A stretch of DNA of 64,000 nucleotides from JANLYC01 sp963815445 (GCA_963815445.1 CAWFGV010000011.1:62001-126000); one strand, 5' to 3'. Positions 52,214 to 61,736 are shown, counted from the first letter of the stretch. The notes: generated by a model not told the origin, from the sequence alone. Numbers and translations are program-made.

Positions 52214-52317
52214 TTGACCGCCCAGATCATGTCACGTCCGCGGCCCCCTCCGTTCCGCACCCGCTCCAGCCTCAGCCTCTTAGGATGTCGGCAGGCTCAC
52301 CACGGAGAGGGGGAGCG

Positions 52318-52932
52318 GTGAAGATCGCCCTGTATGGCGCCTCGGGCATGATCGGGTCGCGCATCGCGGCTGAAGCGTTGACCCGCGAGCACGCCGTCAC
52401 CGCCATCACCCGCTCCGGCACAGCCCACGTCCCGGCCGGGGCGAGGCCGCGCACAGGTGACGCCGCGGACGGCGATGACGTCGCTCGCATCGCGTCCGAG
52501 CACGACGTGGTTGTCTCGGCGATCGGGCCGAGCCGCACCGGGGCTCGTCACCAGGTCTTCCTGCAGGCGCTGGCCACACTCGGTGAGAACGTCGGGTCGC
52601 GTCGGCTCATCGTCGTAGGTGGATCGGGCAGCCTGTACGCCGCACCCGGGCTGCGCCTCCTCGACACGAAGACCTACCCGTCAGGCGCCAGGGCCGAGGC
52701 GCTCACGCAGCTCGCCGCGCTGGAGCTGCTCAAGGACACCGGAGCACTGCTCGACTGGGTGTACGTGTCGCCGGCTCCGTTCACCGCGCCTGGGGAACGG
52801 CGCGGCACCTACCGGCGGGGCGGAGACACGGTGCTGGGTGAACAGATCAGTGCCGAGGACTTCGCGGTCGCGGTCGTCGACGAGATCGAGCACCCGCGCT
52901 ACCACCGCGGCAGGTTCTGTGTCGCCTGGTAG
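52318..52932 (+). CDS. NAD(P)-binding (NmrA/SDR-like) reductase
   Basis: A 204-residue Rossmann protein: KIALYGASGMIGSRIAAEAL with the GxxGxxG dinucleotide motif, a VVVSAIGPS strand, RLIVVGGSGSLYAAPGLRLL, and a C-terminal VSPAPFTAPGERRGTYRRGG. This is the short atypical SDR group (DUF2867/YwnB-like) lacking the classic Tyr-x3-Lys. Function is unknown, possibly redox sensing. GTG start at 52318 is preceded by GGGGAG. Confidence 0.82.
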   Translation: MKIALYGASGMIGSRIAAEALTREHAVTAITRSGTAHVPAGARPRTGDAADGDDVARIASEHDVVVSAIGPSRTGARHQVFLQALATLGENVGSRRLIVVGGSGSLYAAPGLRLLDTKTYPSGARAEALTQLAALELLKDTGALLDWVYVSPAPFTAPGERRGTYRRGGDTVLGEQISAEDFAVAVVDEIEHPRYHRGRFCVAW

Positions 52933-52998
52933 CGCCTTCCACGCCGCCGGCGGAACCCGACCGCTCGGACCCGGCGACCGCAGACCCCGGAGGTCGTG

Positions 52999-53796
52999 AT
53001 GGACGTGCGCTCGCTCGGCTACCGCACCGACCTCGCCCTGCTCCGGTACGGCGGTTCCCAGGTCGAGGATCGAGGCGACCACCTCGTGATCCGCTCGCCG
53101 CAGAACCCGACGTTCTGGTGGGGCAACTTCGTGCTGGCCCAACAGCCACCGGCGCCGGGACCGGAGCCGGCGCAGCGGTGGCTCGACGTGTTCGTCCAGG
53201 CCTTCCCGGATGCCGAGCACGTCGCGATCGGCATCGATGGCGTGGTCGGGACGAGTGCTGATCTCGCCGGCTTCGTCGAGCTGGGACTGAACGCCGACGC
53301 GTCCTCCGTGATGACGGCGCGGTCGGTCCACGAGCCGCGGGACCCCAACCGCGCGGCGTCGTACCGCCCACTCGCGTCGGACCAGGACTGGGACGACCTC
53401 GTCGACCTCACGGTGGCGGTCGAGGAGCGGCACGAGAAGGTCAGCTACCGCGTCTTCGCCGAAGCAAGAGCCCGCACGGCACGGAAGCTGACCGATGCAG
53501 GGCAAGGCGCCTGGTTCGGTGCTTTCGTCGACGGACGGCTGTTGGCGTCGATGGGCCTGGTCCGGGCCGATGAGGAGCTGGCGCGGTTCCAGGACGTCGG
53601 GACCCACCCCGTGGCTCGCGGCCAGGGCCTGGCCGGGACGCTCGTCCACCACGTCAGCGAGTACGGATTCCAGACCTTCGGTGTACAGACGCTGGTCATG
53701 GTGGCGGACCCCGAGTATCTCGCCATCCGGCTGTACCGCGCGCTCGGCTTCACCTCGTCCGAGACACAGCTCGGCGTCGACCGAAGCTGCACCTGA
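52999..53796 (+). CDS. GNAT family N-acetyltransferase
   Basis: A 265-residue protein. The C-terminal half holds the acetyl-CoA site VGTHPVARGQGLAGTLVHHV (motif A, R/Q-x-x-G-x-G/A) and VADPEYLAIRLYRALGFTSS (motif B); the N-terminal half is a second, degenerate GNAT-like module. ATG at 52999 follows GGAGG; a GTG three bases earlier is less well placed. It is convergent with the next gene. Confidence 0.83.
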   Translation: MDVRSLGYRTDLALLRYGGSQVEDRGDHLVIRSPQNPTFWWGNFVLAQQPPAPGPEPAQRWLDVFVQAFPDAEHVAIGIDGVVGTSADLAGFVELGLNADASSVMTARSVHEPRDPNRAASYRPLASDQDWDDLVDLTVAVEERHEKVSYRVFAEARARTARKLTDAGQGAWFGAFVDGRLLASMGLVRADEELARFQDVGTHPVARGQGLAGTLVHHVSEYGFQTFGVQTLVMVADPEYLAIRLYRALGFTSSETQLGVDRSCT

Positions 53797-53805
53797 CGCG
53801 ATCGC

Positions 53806-54525
53806 CTACACGATGGGTGGCAAGGGCTGAGTCGGCGCCGTCCCCCGTGGACCGGTCGGGACGGGGTTGTTCGGTGACGGCGTCGGCGTGAACGTGGGCG
53901 CCGGAACCGGCCCGGGGCCGGGACCTGGTCCCGGCGGTGGTGGTGGCTGGTTCTGGAAGACCTGGACCGCGAGCCACAGCGCCAGCGACGCGATTGCGCA
54001 GACGACGGCGAACGAGGCCACGAAGGTCCAACTCCCGACAGAGGTCAGGCGCGCCGGCCACGGTAATGGCCAGATCCGCCAACGTCCGACGCCCACCCGC
54101 TCCCACCAGTGAGGTCGGAAAGACGGTCCGTGGACTACCCCCACGGAGGTCCGGTCCTCGAGGGTGACCGCACCGAGCAGCCGAGCGCTGAGGCTCCGAC
54201 CGTCCGCCGAGGAAGGTGCAGACAGGGCCACCCACGGCGCCAGCTCGCCGTCGTCCTCGCTCGCGACCACCGTCGGTGGCTCGGTCTGCGTCAGAACCGC
54301 CACGGCTTCGCGGAACCGCGCCCGGGCGTACGAGTCGGCTTCCGCCCCCTCGCTGAGCATCACCACGGTGACCTCGCGGCCATCCAGCCGCCCGGCGTAC
54401 ACAAGGCCCGCGTCGTGGTCCGTGGAGAGGCGGCCTGTCAACGTGACGGCACCGAGAGCAGGAGGGTCACGGCGCAACAACGGACTCACCTGCCGCCGGC
54501 CCGTTCCGTCCACGGTCTCCGACAT
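53806..54525 (-). CDS. Single-pass membrane protein with Pro-rich tail
   Basis: A 239-residue protein with AGGAGG upstream of ATG 54525. Residues about 1-150 form a soluble domain (LRRDPPALGAVTLTGRLSTD, VTVVMLSEGAEADSYARARF), then one membrane helix (TFVASFAVVCAIASLALWLA) and an extended Pro/Gly/Thr-rich C-terminus (PPPPPGPGPGPGPVPAPT). The order suggests a cytoplasmic regulatory domain and an extracellular stalk. Divergent from the MoxR operon; function unknown. Confidence 0.65.
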   Translation of the reverse strand: MSETVDGTGRRQVSPLLRRDPPALGAVTLTGRLSTDHDAGLVYAGRLDGREVTVVMLSEGAEADSYARARFREAVAVLTQTEPPTVVASEDDGELAPWVALSAPSSADGRSLSARLLGAVTLEDRTSVGVVHGPSFRPHWWERVGVGRWRIWPLPWPARLTSVGSWTFVASFAVVCAIASLALWLAVQVFQNQPPPPPGPGPGPGPVPAPTFTPTPSPNNPVPTGPRGTAPTQPLPPIV

Positions 54526-54692
54526 CGTCCTCCTGCCCGATTGATCTGCCTGGTCACCGGCAGGCCCACACCTACGCACGCCTGCCAGCACTCTTGGAGC
54601 AGTCTGTAAGACTGGGCCGCGACGACACTGCTGACCACCCGGCCTGCACGTCAGAGCCTACGACGTGACCAAACCCGTGAGGGGACGCCTCC

Positions 54693-55760
54693 ATGACCAC
54701 GAGCACGACCCACGCTTCCGGGTCTGCGGCGTCACCGTCCGACGGTCCCGGGGACGGTGCCGCCGAGCTGGCCCGCCTGGCCCAGCTCACGCAGCAGTCG
54801 ATCGGCGAGGTCAAACGCGTCATCGTCGGCCAGGAGCACATGGTCGAACAGCTGATGGTGTCCCTGATCGCGCGCGGTCACTGTCTGCTCGAAGGCGTGC
54901 CGGGAACCGCGAAGACGCTCGCCGTCCGGACGTTCGCCGACGTCGTCGGCGGCTCGTTCACCCGCATCCAGTTCACCCCCGACCTGGTCCCTTCCGACAT
55001 TGTCGGCACCCGCATCTACCGGCCCAGCAAGGAGGCCTTCGACGTCGAGCTCGGGCCGGTGTTCGTGAACTTCGTCATCGCCGATGAGATCAACCGCGCA
55101 CCCGCCAAGGTCCAGTCCGCGATGCTCGAGCTGATGGCCGAGCACCAGGTCTCGATAGGAGGTCAGACGTTCATACTGCCCGAGCCGTTCATCGTCATCG
55201 CGACCCAGAACCCGATCGAGTCCGAGGGTGTCTACCCACTGCCTGAGGCACAGCGCGACCGCTTCCTGTTCAAGGTCGACATCAAGCATCCGCGTGGGCA
55301 CGAGGAGTTCGAGATCCTCCGCCGGATGAGCGTGGACCCGCCCCGGGCTGTCGGCGTGCTCGACCCCGCGACGATCCTCGAGCTGCGCCGGGCGGCCGAC
55401 CGCGTCTTCCTGCACAACCTCGTCTCGGAGTACATCGTCCGCCTTGTTCTCGCCACCCGGTCTCCGGCGGAGTTCCGCCTCCCCGAGCTCGCCGGTGTCA
55501 TCGAGATCGGCGCCTCGTCTCGCGCCACGCTCGGGCTGGCCGCTGCGGCACGGGCGATCGCCGTGATCAACGGCCGCAACTACGTACTGCCACAGGACGT
55601 CGCCGGCGTGGCGCGAGACGTGATGGCGCATCGGCTCGTGCTGAGCTTCGACGCCGTCGCCGACGAGGTCGATCCCGGCGACGTGGTCGATCGAATCGTC
55701 GAGGCGATCCCGCCGCCGCAGCCCGTCTGGAGCGGGTCGGACCGGTTGGAGTTTCGCTGA
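54693..55760 (+). CDS. MoxR-type AAA+ ATPase
   Basis: A 355-residue MoxR ATPase: Walker A is LLEGVPGTAKTLAVRTFA, Walker B is VIADEINRAPAKVQSAMLEL, sensor 1 is IVIATQNPIESEGVYPLPEA, and the C-terminal small AAA lid follows. MoxR proteins act as chaperones that mature neighbouring DUF58/VWA protein complexes or metalloenzymes. Directly followed by DUF58 and VWA genes in the canonical order, which supports such a partnership. Confidence 0.93.
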   Translation: MTTSTTHASGSAASPSDGPGDGAAELARLAQLTQQSIGEVKRVIVGQEHMVEQLMVSLIARGHCLLEGVPGTAKTLAVRTFADVVGGSFTRIQFTPDLVPSDIVGTRIYRPSKEAFDVELGPVFVNFVIADEINRAPAKVQSAMLELMAEHQVSIGGQTFILPEPFIVIATQNPIESEGVYPLPEAQRDRFLFKVDIKHPRGHEEFEILRRMSVDPPRAVGVLDPATILELRRAADRVFLHNLVSEYIVRLVLATRSPAEFRLPELAGVIEIGASSRATLGLAAAARAIAVINGRNYVLPQDVAGVARDVMAHRLVLSFDAVADEVDPGDVVDRIVEAIPPPQPVWSGSDRLEFR

Positions 55761-55762
55761 TC

Positions 55763-56764
55763 GTGGCGAGGCCCGACCCAGCACCGACGCTGTCTCTCTC
55801 CGAGCTCGCGCCCGAAGCTGCCCTGCGTCGCCTCGAGCTGCAGATCGTGCGTCGGCTCGACGGGTTCCTGCACGGTGACCACCTCGGCCTGCTGCCCGGG
55901 CCGGGCACCGACCTGGCCGAGGCCCGTAGCTACGTGCCTGGCGAGGACGACGTGCGCCGCATGGACTGGGCGGTCACCGCCCGCACCACGGTGCCCCACG
56001 TGCGCGACGTGATCGCCGACCGGGAGCTCGAGACGTGGAGCCTGGTCGACCTGTCGGCGTCGATGCATTTCGGCACCGTCTCAATGCAGAAGCGCGACCT
56101 CGCGGTCGCGGCGGTGGCGACGATGGGGTTGCTCACCTTCCGGGTCGGGGACCGTTTCGGCGCGCTGGTCCTGCGGGACGGGCAGCTACGCCGCTGGCCG
56201 GCGCGCTCGGGTCGTCCGGCGCTGTTCGGGCTGCTGCGGTCGCTCTTGCGCGAGCCGGTCGCGGGCGCGACGCCGGCGCCCGTCAGCCTGGCTGCCGCCC
56301 TCGAGACGCTGGCGCGAGCGCCGCGACGGCGCGGGCTGCGGGTGGTCGTCTCCGACTTCCTCGACCGGGCCGACACCGGAAGTGGTGACGGGGAGGACCT
56401 GGACAGCCCGCCGAGCTGGGAGCGCCCGCTGCGACAGCTCGCCGGCCGGCATCATGTGATCGCCATCGAGATCATCGACCCGCGGGAGCTCGACATCCCC
56501 GACGTCGGGACGATTCTGCTGCGGGACGCCGAGACCGGTCAGGTGCGTGAGCTGCGCACGTCGAGCCGCAAGGTCCGGCAGGCGTATGCCGTCGGAGCCA
56601 GGCGGCAGCGTGAGCGCACGGCCCGGGCGATGCGACGTACCGGAGTCGGCCACCTCGTGCTTCGCACGGACGAGCCCTGGCTGACCGCGTTTGCTCGGTT
56701 CGCGCTGACCAACCGCCGCGTCGCGGCCGACCTGCGCCGGCATCGGGCCGGAGTGCGACGGTGA
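55763..56764 (+). CDS. DUF58 domain-containing protein
   Basis: A 333-residue protein with the DUF58 core: GDHLGLLPGPGTDLAEARSY, VPGEDDVRRMDWAVTARTTV, and VRDVIADRELETWSLVDLSA, then a VWA-like fold with a partial metal site. It forms a MoxR-DUF58-VWA operon with its neighbours, a set repeatedly linked to protein assembly or stress but of uncertain role. GTG start at 55763; its TGA overlaps the GTG of the next gene (GTGA). Confidence 0.9.
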   Translation: MARPDPAPTLSLSELAPEAALRRLELQIVRRLDGFLHGDHLGLLPGPGTDLAEARSYVPGEDDVRRMDWAVTARTTVPHVRDVIADRELETWSLVDLSASMHFGTVSMQKRDLAVAAVATMGLLTFRVGDRFGALVLRDGQLRRWPARSGRPALFGLLRSLLREPVAGATPAPVSLAAALETLARAPRRRGLRVVVSDFLDRADTGSGDGEDLDSPPSWERPLRQLAGRHHVIAIEIIDPRELDIPDVGTILLRDAETGQVRELRTSSRKVRQAYAVGARRQRERTARAMRRTGVGHLVLRTDEPWLTAFARFALTNRRVAADLRRHRAGVRR

Positions 56765-57744
56765 ACTTCTTCGACAGCGCCGACTACCTCGCCCCGGGCC
56801 GACTGTGGCTCCTGCTGGTCCTGCCCGTGCTGGCCGCGGCGTACCTCGTCCTGCAACGGCGCAAGAACCGCCAGGCCGTGCGGTTCACGAACGTTGCCCT
56901 CATCGACGTCGTCATCAAGCGGCAGGTCAACTGGATGCAGCAGGTGGCCGTGGTACTCGCTCTGCTCACGCTGGCGCTGGGCATCGTGCTGTTCGCCCGA
57001 CCGACCAAGGTCCTGCAGGTACCGCTCAGCCTCGACAGCGAGGTGACCGTGGTGCTGACGATCGACACCTCGCTGTCGATGTCGGCGACCGACGTGCCGC
57101 CGGACCGCATCGGTGCAGCGAAGCAGACGGCGAAGGACTTCATCCAGCAGCTGCCCGTCAACTTCAAGGTGGGGGTCGTCAGCTTCTCCCGGGTCGCCAC
57201 GGTCGAGATCCCGCCGACGAAGGACCACGAGGCCGCGATGCGGGCGGTGGAGGCGTTGCAGCTGTCGGAGTACACCGCCACCGGTGAAGGCATCTTCAGC
57301 GCGCTGGCGGTGATCGAGCAGGACCTGGCTTCCATCCAGCAGCAGCAGGACACCAAGCCGCCGGCGTTCATGGTGCTCATCAGTGACGGCGCACGCACGA
57401 TCGGGCGGTCGCAGGTCAGCGCGGCACAGGCGGCCAAGGCCGACCGGATCCCGATCTACACCGTGGCCCTGGGGACGCCGACGGCCACGATCAGGACGCA
57501 GGGCCAGACGATCGCGGTTCCGGTCGAGATCGCCCAGCTGCAGCAGGTGGCGCAGATCAGCGGTGGCCGGTCCTACGTCGCCGAGACGCCCAAGGACCTG
57601 GGCAAGGCCTACTCGTCGGTCGGGCGGCAGACCAGCTACGTCACGCGCCGCGGAGACGCAACGTCGGAGTACATGGGTGGTCTGGTGCTGCTGGCGTTGC
57701 TCTCGACGGGGGCGGGGCTGAGCGTGGCCGCTCGGTGGCCCTGA
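56761..57744 (+). CDS. VWA domain membrane protein (BatA-like)
   Basis: A 327-residue protein anchored by N-terminal helices (LWLLLVLPVLAAAYLVL and WMQQVAVVLALLTLALGIV), a periplasmic-side von Willebrand A domain with the MIDAS motif VVLTIDTSLSMSATDV and downstream Thr/Asp ligands (YTATGEG, LISDGA), and a C-terminal helix (GGLVLLALLSTGAGLSVA). It is the BatA-type partner of the MoxR/DUF58 pair. GTG start overlaps the upstream gene. Confidence 0.9.
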   Translation: MNFFDSADYLAPGRLWLLLVLPVLAAAYLVLQRRKNRQAVRFTNVALIDVVIKRQVNWMQQVAVVLALLTLALGIVLFARPTKVLQVPLSLDSEVTVVLTIDTSLSMSATDVPPDRIGAAKQTAKDFIQQLPVNFKVGVVSFSRVATVEIPPTKDHEAAMRAVEALQLSEYTATGEGIFSALAVIEQDLASIQQQQDTKPPAFMVLISDGARTIGRSQVSAAQAAKADRIPIYTVALGTPTATIRTQGQTIAVPVEIAQLQQVAQISGGRSYVAETPKDLGKAYSSVGRQTSYVTRRGDATSEYMGGLVLLALLSTGAGLSVAARWP

Positions 57745-57908
57745 CGACTTCGCCGCGGTTGTCGCGGTTTGCGACACGCGTACGGATCACCTGGCCGAAG
57801 ATGTGGTGCCGGTGGGACGGATGAGGCACAATGAAGCCTGGGTTCATCACTGATCCTCGTGAGTCGAGCTAGCTGGGGAAGGCGACGCTCGAGCCTTGAG
57901 GAGGATCG

Positions 57909-58439
57909 GTGAACCGCAGTATGTACACGGAAGGCTCAGCGGCCACAGGGGCCCGAGGAGTCCTGTTCGTCCACGCATCGCCATCGGCGCTGTGCCCGCA
58001 CATCGAGTGGGCCGTCGGTGGTGTGCTCAGCGTGGGCGTCGACCTGTCGTGGATCCCGCAGCCGGCGCGGGCAGGCACCTACCGGGCGGAGTTCTCCTGG
58101 AGCGGACCGGCCGGGACCGCCGCGAAGATCGCGTCTGCGCTGCGCGGGTGGGACAAGCTGCTCTTCGAGGTCACCGAGGACGCGTCGTCGACGAGTGAGG
58201 GCGCGCGCTACTCCTTCACGCCGGACCTCGGCCTCTTCCATGCGGTGACGGGCTTGCACGGGGACATCATGATCCCCGAGGACCGGTTGAAGGCCGCCGT
58301 GGTGAAGTCGGCCATCGGTGACCTGCCGCTGCTCGTGGAGATCGACAAGCTGCTGGGCAAGGCCTGGGACGAGGCGCTCGAGCCCTTCCGTCACGCCGGC
58401 GACGGCGCCCCCGTCCGGTGGCTGCACCACGTCGTCTGA
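57909..58439 (+). CDS. DUF3145 family protein
   Basis: A 176-residue soluble protein of the DUF3145 family, conserved and nearly single-copy in actinobacteria: GVLFVHASPSALCPHIEWAV, GTAAKIASALRGWDKLLFEV, RYSFTPDLGLFHAVTGLHGD and VRWLHHVV at the end. Function unknown; conserved synteny elsewhere places it near fatty-acid synthesis genes, as here. GTG start follows GAGGAGG. Confidence 0.9.
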   Translation: MNRSMYTEGSAATGARGVLFVHASPSALCPHIEWAVGGVLSVGVDLSWIPQPARAGTYRAEFSWSGPAGTAAKIASALRGWDKLLFEVTEDASSTSEGARYSFTPDLGLFHAVTGLHGDIMIPEDRLKAAVVKSAIGDLPLLVEIDKLLGKAWDEALEPFRHAGDGAPVRWLHHVV

Positions 58440-58444
58440 CCTCG

Positions 58445-58553
58445 TTGAACCGTGAGTTGTGGTTCCTTGAGCCGTGAGTTGTGGTTCCTTGAGCCGTGAG
58501 TTGTGGCTCCTTGAGCCGTGAGTTGTGGTTCCTTGAGCCGTGAGTTGTGGGTC
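58445..58553. repeat. Five tandem copies of a 22-bp hairpin-forming unit
   Basis: Units at 58445, 58467, 58489, 58511 and 58533 of TTGAGCCGTGAGTTGTGGTT plus CC. Each can fold as GANCC-N9-GGNTC; copy 1 has GAACC/GGTTC, copy 3 GAGCC/GGCTC, and copies 2 and 4 a G-U pair, so pairing is kept while sequence changes. It fills the gap between convergent DUF3145 and accD and overlaps the accD stop codon. Confidence 0.9.
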
Positions 58554-60030
58554 AGAGGGGGATGTTGCCGTGGTGACCGCGGGAGCTGGTATCGGCGGCT
58601 GCGAGGGCGGCGGCCAGCGCGGACCGGGTCGCTGACGGTTCGACCACCTCGTCAACCACGCCGATCTCGACGGCCTTCTCCACCCCGCCGGCGATCTTCT
58701 CGTGCTCGGCGGCCAGCTCGGCCTCGACCGTGGGCCGCAGGTCGGCCGCCACCGCGGCGATCTTGCGCCGGTGCAGGACCCGGACCGCGGCGATCGCCCC
58801 CATCACGGCCACCTCGGCACCCGGCCAGGCGAAGACCCTGGTCGCTCCGAGCGAGCGCGCGTTCATCGCGATGTACGCGCCGCCGTACGCCTTGCGCGTC
58901 ACCAACGTCACTCGCGGGACCTGGGCCTCACCGAAGGCGTGCAGCAGCTTGGCCCCGCGGCGTACGACGCCGTCCCACTCCTGGCCGACACCGGGCAGGT
59001 ACCCCGGCACGTCGACGACCACGATCAGCGGAACGCCGTACGCGTCGCACATCCGCACGAACCGCGCCGCCTTCTCAGCCGACGGCGAGTCCAGGCAGCC
59101 CCCGAGCCGCAGCGGGTTGTTGGCGATCACACCGACCGTACGACCACCGAACCGCCCGAGCGCGGTCACGATGTTGGGTGCCCACTTGTTGTGCAGCTCG
59201 AGCATGGAGTCGGCGTCGAGCAGCGTCGCCACGAACGGGTGCACGTCGTACGCCCGCTTCTTCGACTCGGGCATCTGGTCGGACAGGTCGACGTCCTCGA
59301 CGGCTGCGACGTCCAACGTGCGTTGGTCACCGAGCAGGCCCACGAGCCGGCGCGCCTCACCCAGCGCATGCGCCTCGGACTCGGCCAGCACGTGGACGAC
59401 ACCGGACCGTCGACCGTGCGGTTCGGGCCCGCCCAGCCGGAGCATGTCGACGTCCTCGCCGGTCACGGACCGTACGACGTCGGGGCCGGTCACGAAGATG
59501 CGGCCCTCGGGACCCAGGATGACCACGTCGGTCAGCGCCGGACCGTACGCCGCGCCGCCGGCTGCCGGGCCGAGCACCACCGAGATCTGGGGGATCTTGC
59601 CGGACGCCTTCGTCATGGCGTGGAAGATGAGTCCCACCGCGTGCAGCGACAGGACGCCCTCGGCGAGCCGCGCGCCACCGGAGTGCCAGAGCCCCACGAT
59701 GGGCAGCCGGTCGGCCATCGCCCGCTGGTATGCGTTGACCACGACCTTGCAGCCCTCGTTGCCCATCGCGCCACCCATGATCGTGGCGTCTGAGCAGAAG
59801 GCGACGGTGCGCACGCGGTCGATCATGCCGACCGCTGCCAGCATGCCGGAGTCGTCGTCGGCGCTGATCAGCTCGAGCGTTCCCTCGTCGAACAACGCGG
59901 CCAACCGCTTGTTCGGGTTGCGCGGGTCCTGGTCACGCGGCAGCTTCGGCGCCCGCTGCTCCGGCGTTGGCTGGGTAGGCGGGCCGGCCTGCTCAGGTGC
60001 GTTGGCGGGAGCGTTGTCGGTCGTGGTCAT
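58552..60030 (-). CDS. accD: Acyl-CoA carboxylase carboxyltransferase (beta) subunit
   Basis: A 492-residue carboxyltransferase that moves CO2 from biotin on the alpha subunit to acetyl-CoA (or propionyl-CoA), producing malonyl-CoA for the adjacent fatty-acid synthase. Motifs: LISADDDSGMLAAVGMIDRV, the acyl-CoA site LWHSGGARLAEGVLSLH, VVLGPAAGGAAYGPALTDVV, and the biotin-site VVVDVPGYLPGVGQEWDGVV and AYGGAYIAMNARSLGATRVF. Last gene of the - strand FAS II cluster, as in mycobacterial accD6; stop overlaps the tandem repeat. Confidence 0.93.
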   Translation of the reverse strand: MTTTDNAPANAPEQAGPPTQPTPEQRAPKLPRDQDPRNPNKRLAALFDEGTLELISADDDSGMLAAVGMIDRVRTVAFCSDATIMGGAMGNEGCKVVVNAYQRAMADRLPIVGLWHSGGARLAEGVLSLHAVGLIFHAMTKASGKIPQISVVLGPAAGGAAYGPALTDVVILGPEGRIFVTGPDVVRSVTGEDVDMLRLGGPEPHGRRSGVVHVLAESEAHALGEARRLVGLLGDQRTLDVAAVEDVDLSDQMPESKKRAYDVHPFVATLLDADSMLELHNKWAPNIVTALGRFGGRTVGVIANNPLRLGGCLDSPSAEKAARFVRMCDAYGVPLIVVVDVPGYLPGVGQEWDGVVRRGAKLLHAFGEAQVPRVTLVTRKAYGGAYIAMNARSLGATRVFAWPGAEVAVMGAIAAVRVLHRRKIAAVAADLRPTVEAELAAEHEKIAGGVEKAVEIGVVDEVVEPSATRSALAAALAAADTSSRGHHGNIPL

Positions 60031-60039
60031 GGTGACCCC

Positions 60040-61290
60040 TTAAACGGAGCGGAAGGCGATGGCGACGTTGTGGCCACCGAAGCCGAAGGAGTTGTTCAGC
60101 GCCGCGATGTCACCGGCGGGCAGCGTGCGCTGCTCGGTGGCGACATCGAGCTTGACGCTCGGGTCGAGGTTGTCGAGGTTGATCGTCGGCGGTACGACGC
60201 GGTTGTGGAGGGCGAGCACCGTCGCGACGGACTCGAGGGCGCCGGCCGCGCCCAGCAGGTGACCGGTCATGGACTTCGTGGAGGTCACGACGACGTGGTC
60301 AATCTCGCCGCCGAGTGCGTTGGTGATCGCCAGGCACTCAGCCACGTCACCCTGTGGTGTCGAGGTCGCGTGCGCATTGATGTGGACGATGTCGCGCGCG
60401 GTGAGGCCGCTCACCGTCAGGGCCTGCTTCATCGCCCGGGTCGCACCGAGGCCTGCGGGGTCGGGCTGCGCGATGTCGTGCGAGTCGGCGGTGACGCCGG
60501 CTCCGGTGACCTCGGCGTAGATGCGGGCGCCGCGGCGTTCGGCGTACTCGGCGCTCTCGATGACCAGCGCCGCGCTGCCCTCACCGAGCACGAAGCCGTC
60601 GCGGTCGATGTCCCACGGGCGCGAGGCTTTCTCGGGGTCGTCGTTGCGCTTGGACAACGCCATCATCTGTGCGAACGCCGAGAGCGGAAGCGGGTGGATC
60701 GCAGCTTCGGTGCCGCCGACGACAACGACGTCGGCACGTCCGAGCCGGATCATGTCGATGCCCTGGGCGATGGCCTCGTTGCCGGAGGCGCACGCCGAGA
60801 CCGGTGTGTGGACTCCGGCCTTGGCGCCGATGGCCAGACCGATGTTGGCGGCCGGACTGTTCGGCATGAGCATGGGGATCGACAGCGGGGAAACGCGCCG
60901 GGGCCCCTTCTCCAGAAGCAGGTCGTAGTTGGCGAGCAGCGTGGTGACCCCACCGATACCGGACGCCATCGCGACGCCGAGGCGTTCACCGTCGACGTCG
61001 CCGGCGTCAGCCGCGTCGGCCAGCCCGGAGTCGCGCCATGCCTCGAGGGCCGCGATCAGCGCGAACTGGCCGGACCTGTCCAGCCGACGCGCCTTGACGC
61101 GGTCGAGCACCTCGGTGGGCTCGACGGCGACGCGGGCGGCGATGTGGACCGGCAGCGGCTCGACCCAGTCCTCGGTCAGCGGGCGTACTCCGGAAGTTCC
61201 TGCCAGGAGGGCGTCCCAGGTCGTGGGCACGTCACCTCCGACAGGGGACGTCGCACCAAGTCCGGTTACGACGACGCGCTGGGAAGTCAT
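60040..61290 (-). CDS. fabF: Beta-ketoacyl-ACP synthase II
   Basis: Condensing enzyme for fatty-acid elongation, 416 residues. The active-site cysteine is Cys167 in TPVSACASGNEAIAQG, the histidines are in INAHATSTPQGD and KSMTGHLLGAAGALE, with GFVLGEGSAALVIES and NSFGFGGHNVAIAF completing the thiolase fold. Located between acpP and accD in the same orientation. Confidence 0.96.
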   Translation of the reverse strand: MTSQRVVVTGLGATSPVGGDVPTTWDALLAGTSGVRPLTEDWVEPLPVHIAARVAVEPTEVLDRVKARRLDRSGQFALIAALEAWRDSGLADAADAGDVDGERLGVAMASGIGGVTTLLANYDLLLEKGPRRVSPLSIPMLMPNSPAANIGLAIGAKAGVHTPVSACASGNEAIAQGIDMIRLGRADVVVVGGTEAAIHPLPLSAFAQMMALSKRNDDPEKASRPWDIDRDGFVLGEGSAALVIESAEYAERRGARIYAEVTGAGVTADSHDIAQPDPAGLGATRAMKQALTVSGLTARDIVHINAHATSTPQGDVAECLAITNALGGEIDHVVVTSTKSMTGHLLGAAGALESVATVLALHNRVVPPTINLDNLDPSVKLDVATEQRTLPAGDIAALNNSFGFGGHNVAIAFRSV

Positions 61291-61370
61291 GCGGTGGTCA
61301 CCTCGTAGGTCTCGGCCGACGTGTCAGACGGACGGTTGCAGGTGGCCCGTCTGACACGTCGGTGTGTGAG

Positions 61371-61619
61371 TCAGGAGTTCTGAGCGTTCTCGATGTACGC
61401 GACGGCGTCGCCGACGGTCGTGAGGTTCTTGACCTCGTCGTCGGGGATCTTGACGCCGAAGCTCTCCTCAGCGGCGACAACCACCTCGACCATCGACAGG
61501 GAGTCCACGTCGAGGTCGTCGGTGAACGACTTGTCGAGCTGGACGTCTTCGGCCGGGATGCCCGCGACTTCATTGACGATCTCGGCGAGACCGGCGCGGA
61601 TCTCCTCAGTGCTGGCCAT
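61371..61619 (-). CDS. acpP: Acyl carrier protein
   Basis: An 82-residue acidic protein, MASTEEIRAGLAEIVNEVAG at the start and the phosphopantetheine site DLDVDSLSMVEVVVAAE with Ser40 in DSL. It carries acyl intermediates between FabD, FabH and FabF encoded on both sides. ATG at 61619 has GGAG upstream; an upstream in-frame extension with a His-rich start is not family-like. Confidence 0.97.
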   Translation of the reverse strand: MASTEEIRAGLAEIVNEVAGIPAEDVQLDKSFTDDLDVDSLSMVEVVVAAEESFGVKIPDDEVKNLTTVGDAVAYIENAQNS

Positions 61620-61736
61620 GGATGTGGCTCCTTCGTGGTTGGGGTCGTGATGATGCATCGTGGCCCCCGACGGATCGGGGGCGTCCGCAGCGACGCTGCG
61701 GAAACTCGTGGGTGGTGGGTCTGCTCGACGAGAGCG

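Noticed and set aside
58445..58553. CRISPR-like array or coding repeat
   Set aside because: No spacers; the 22-base period disrupts any reading frame and overlaps the end of accD only.
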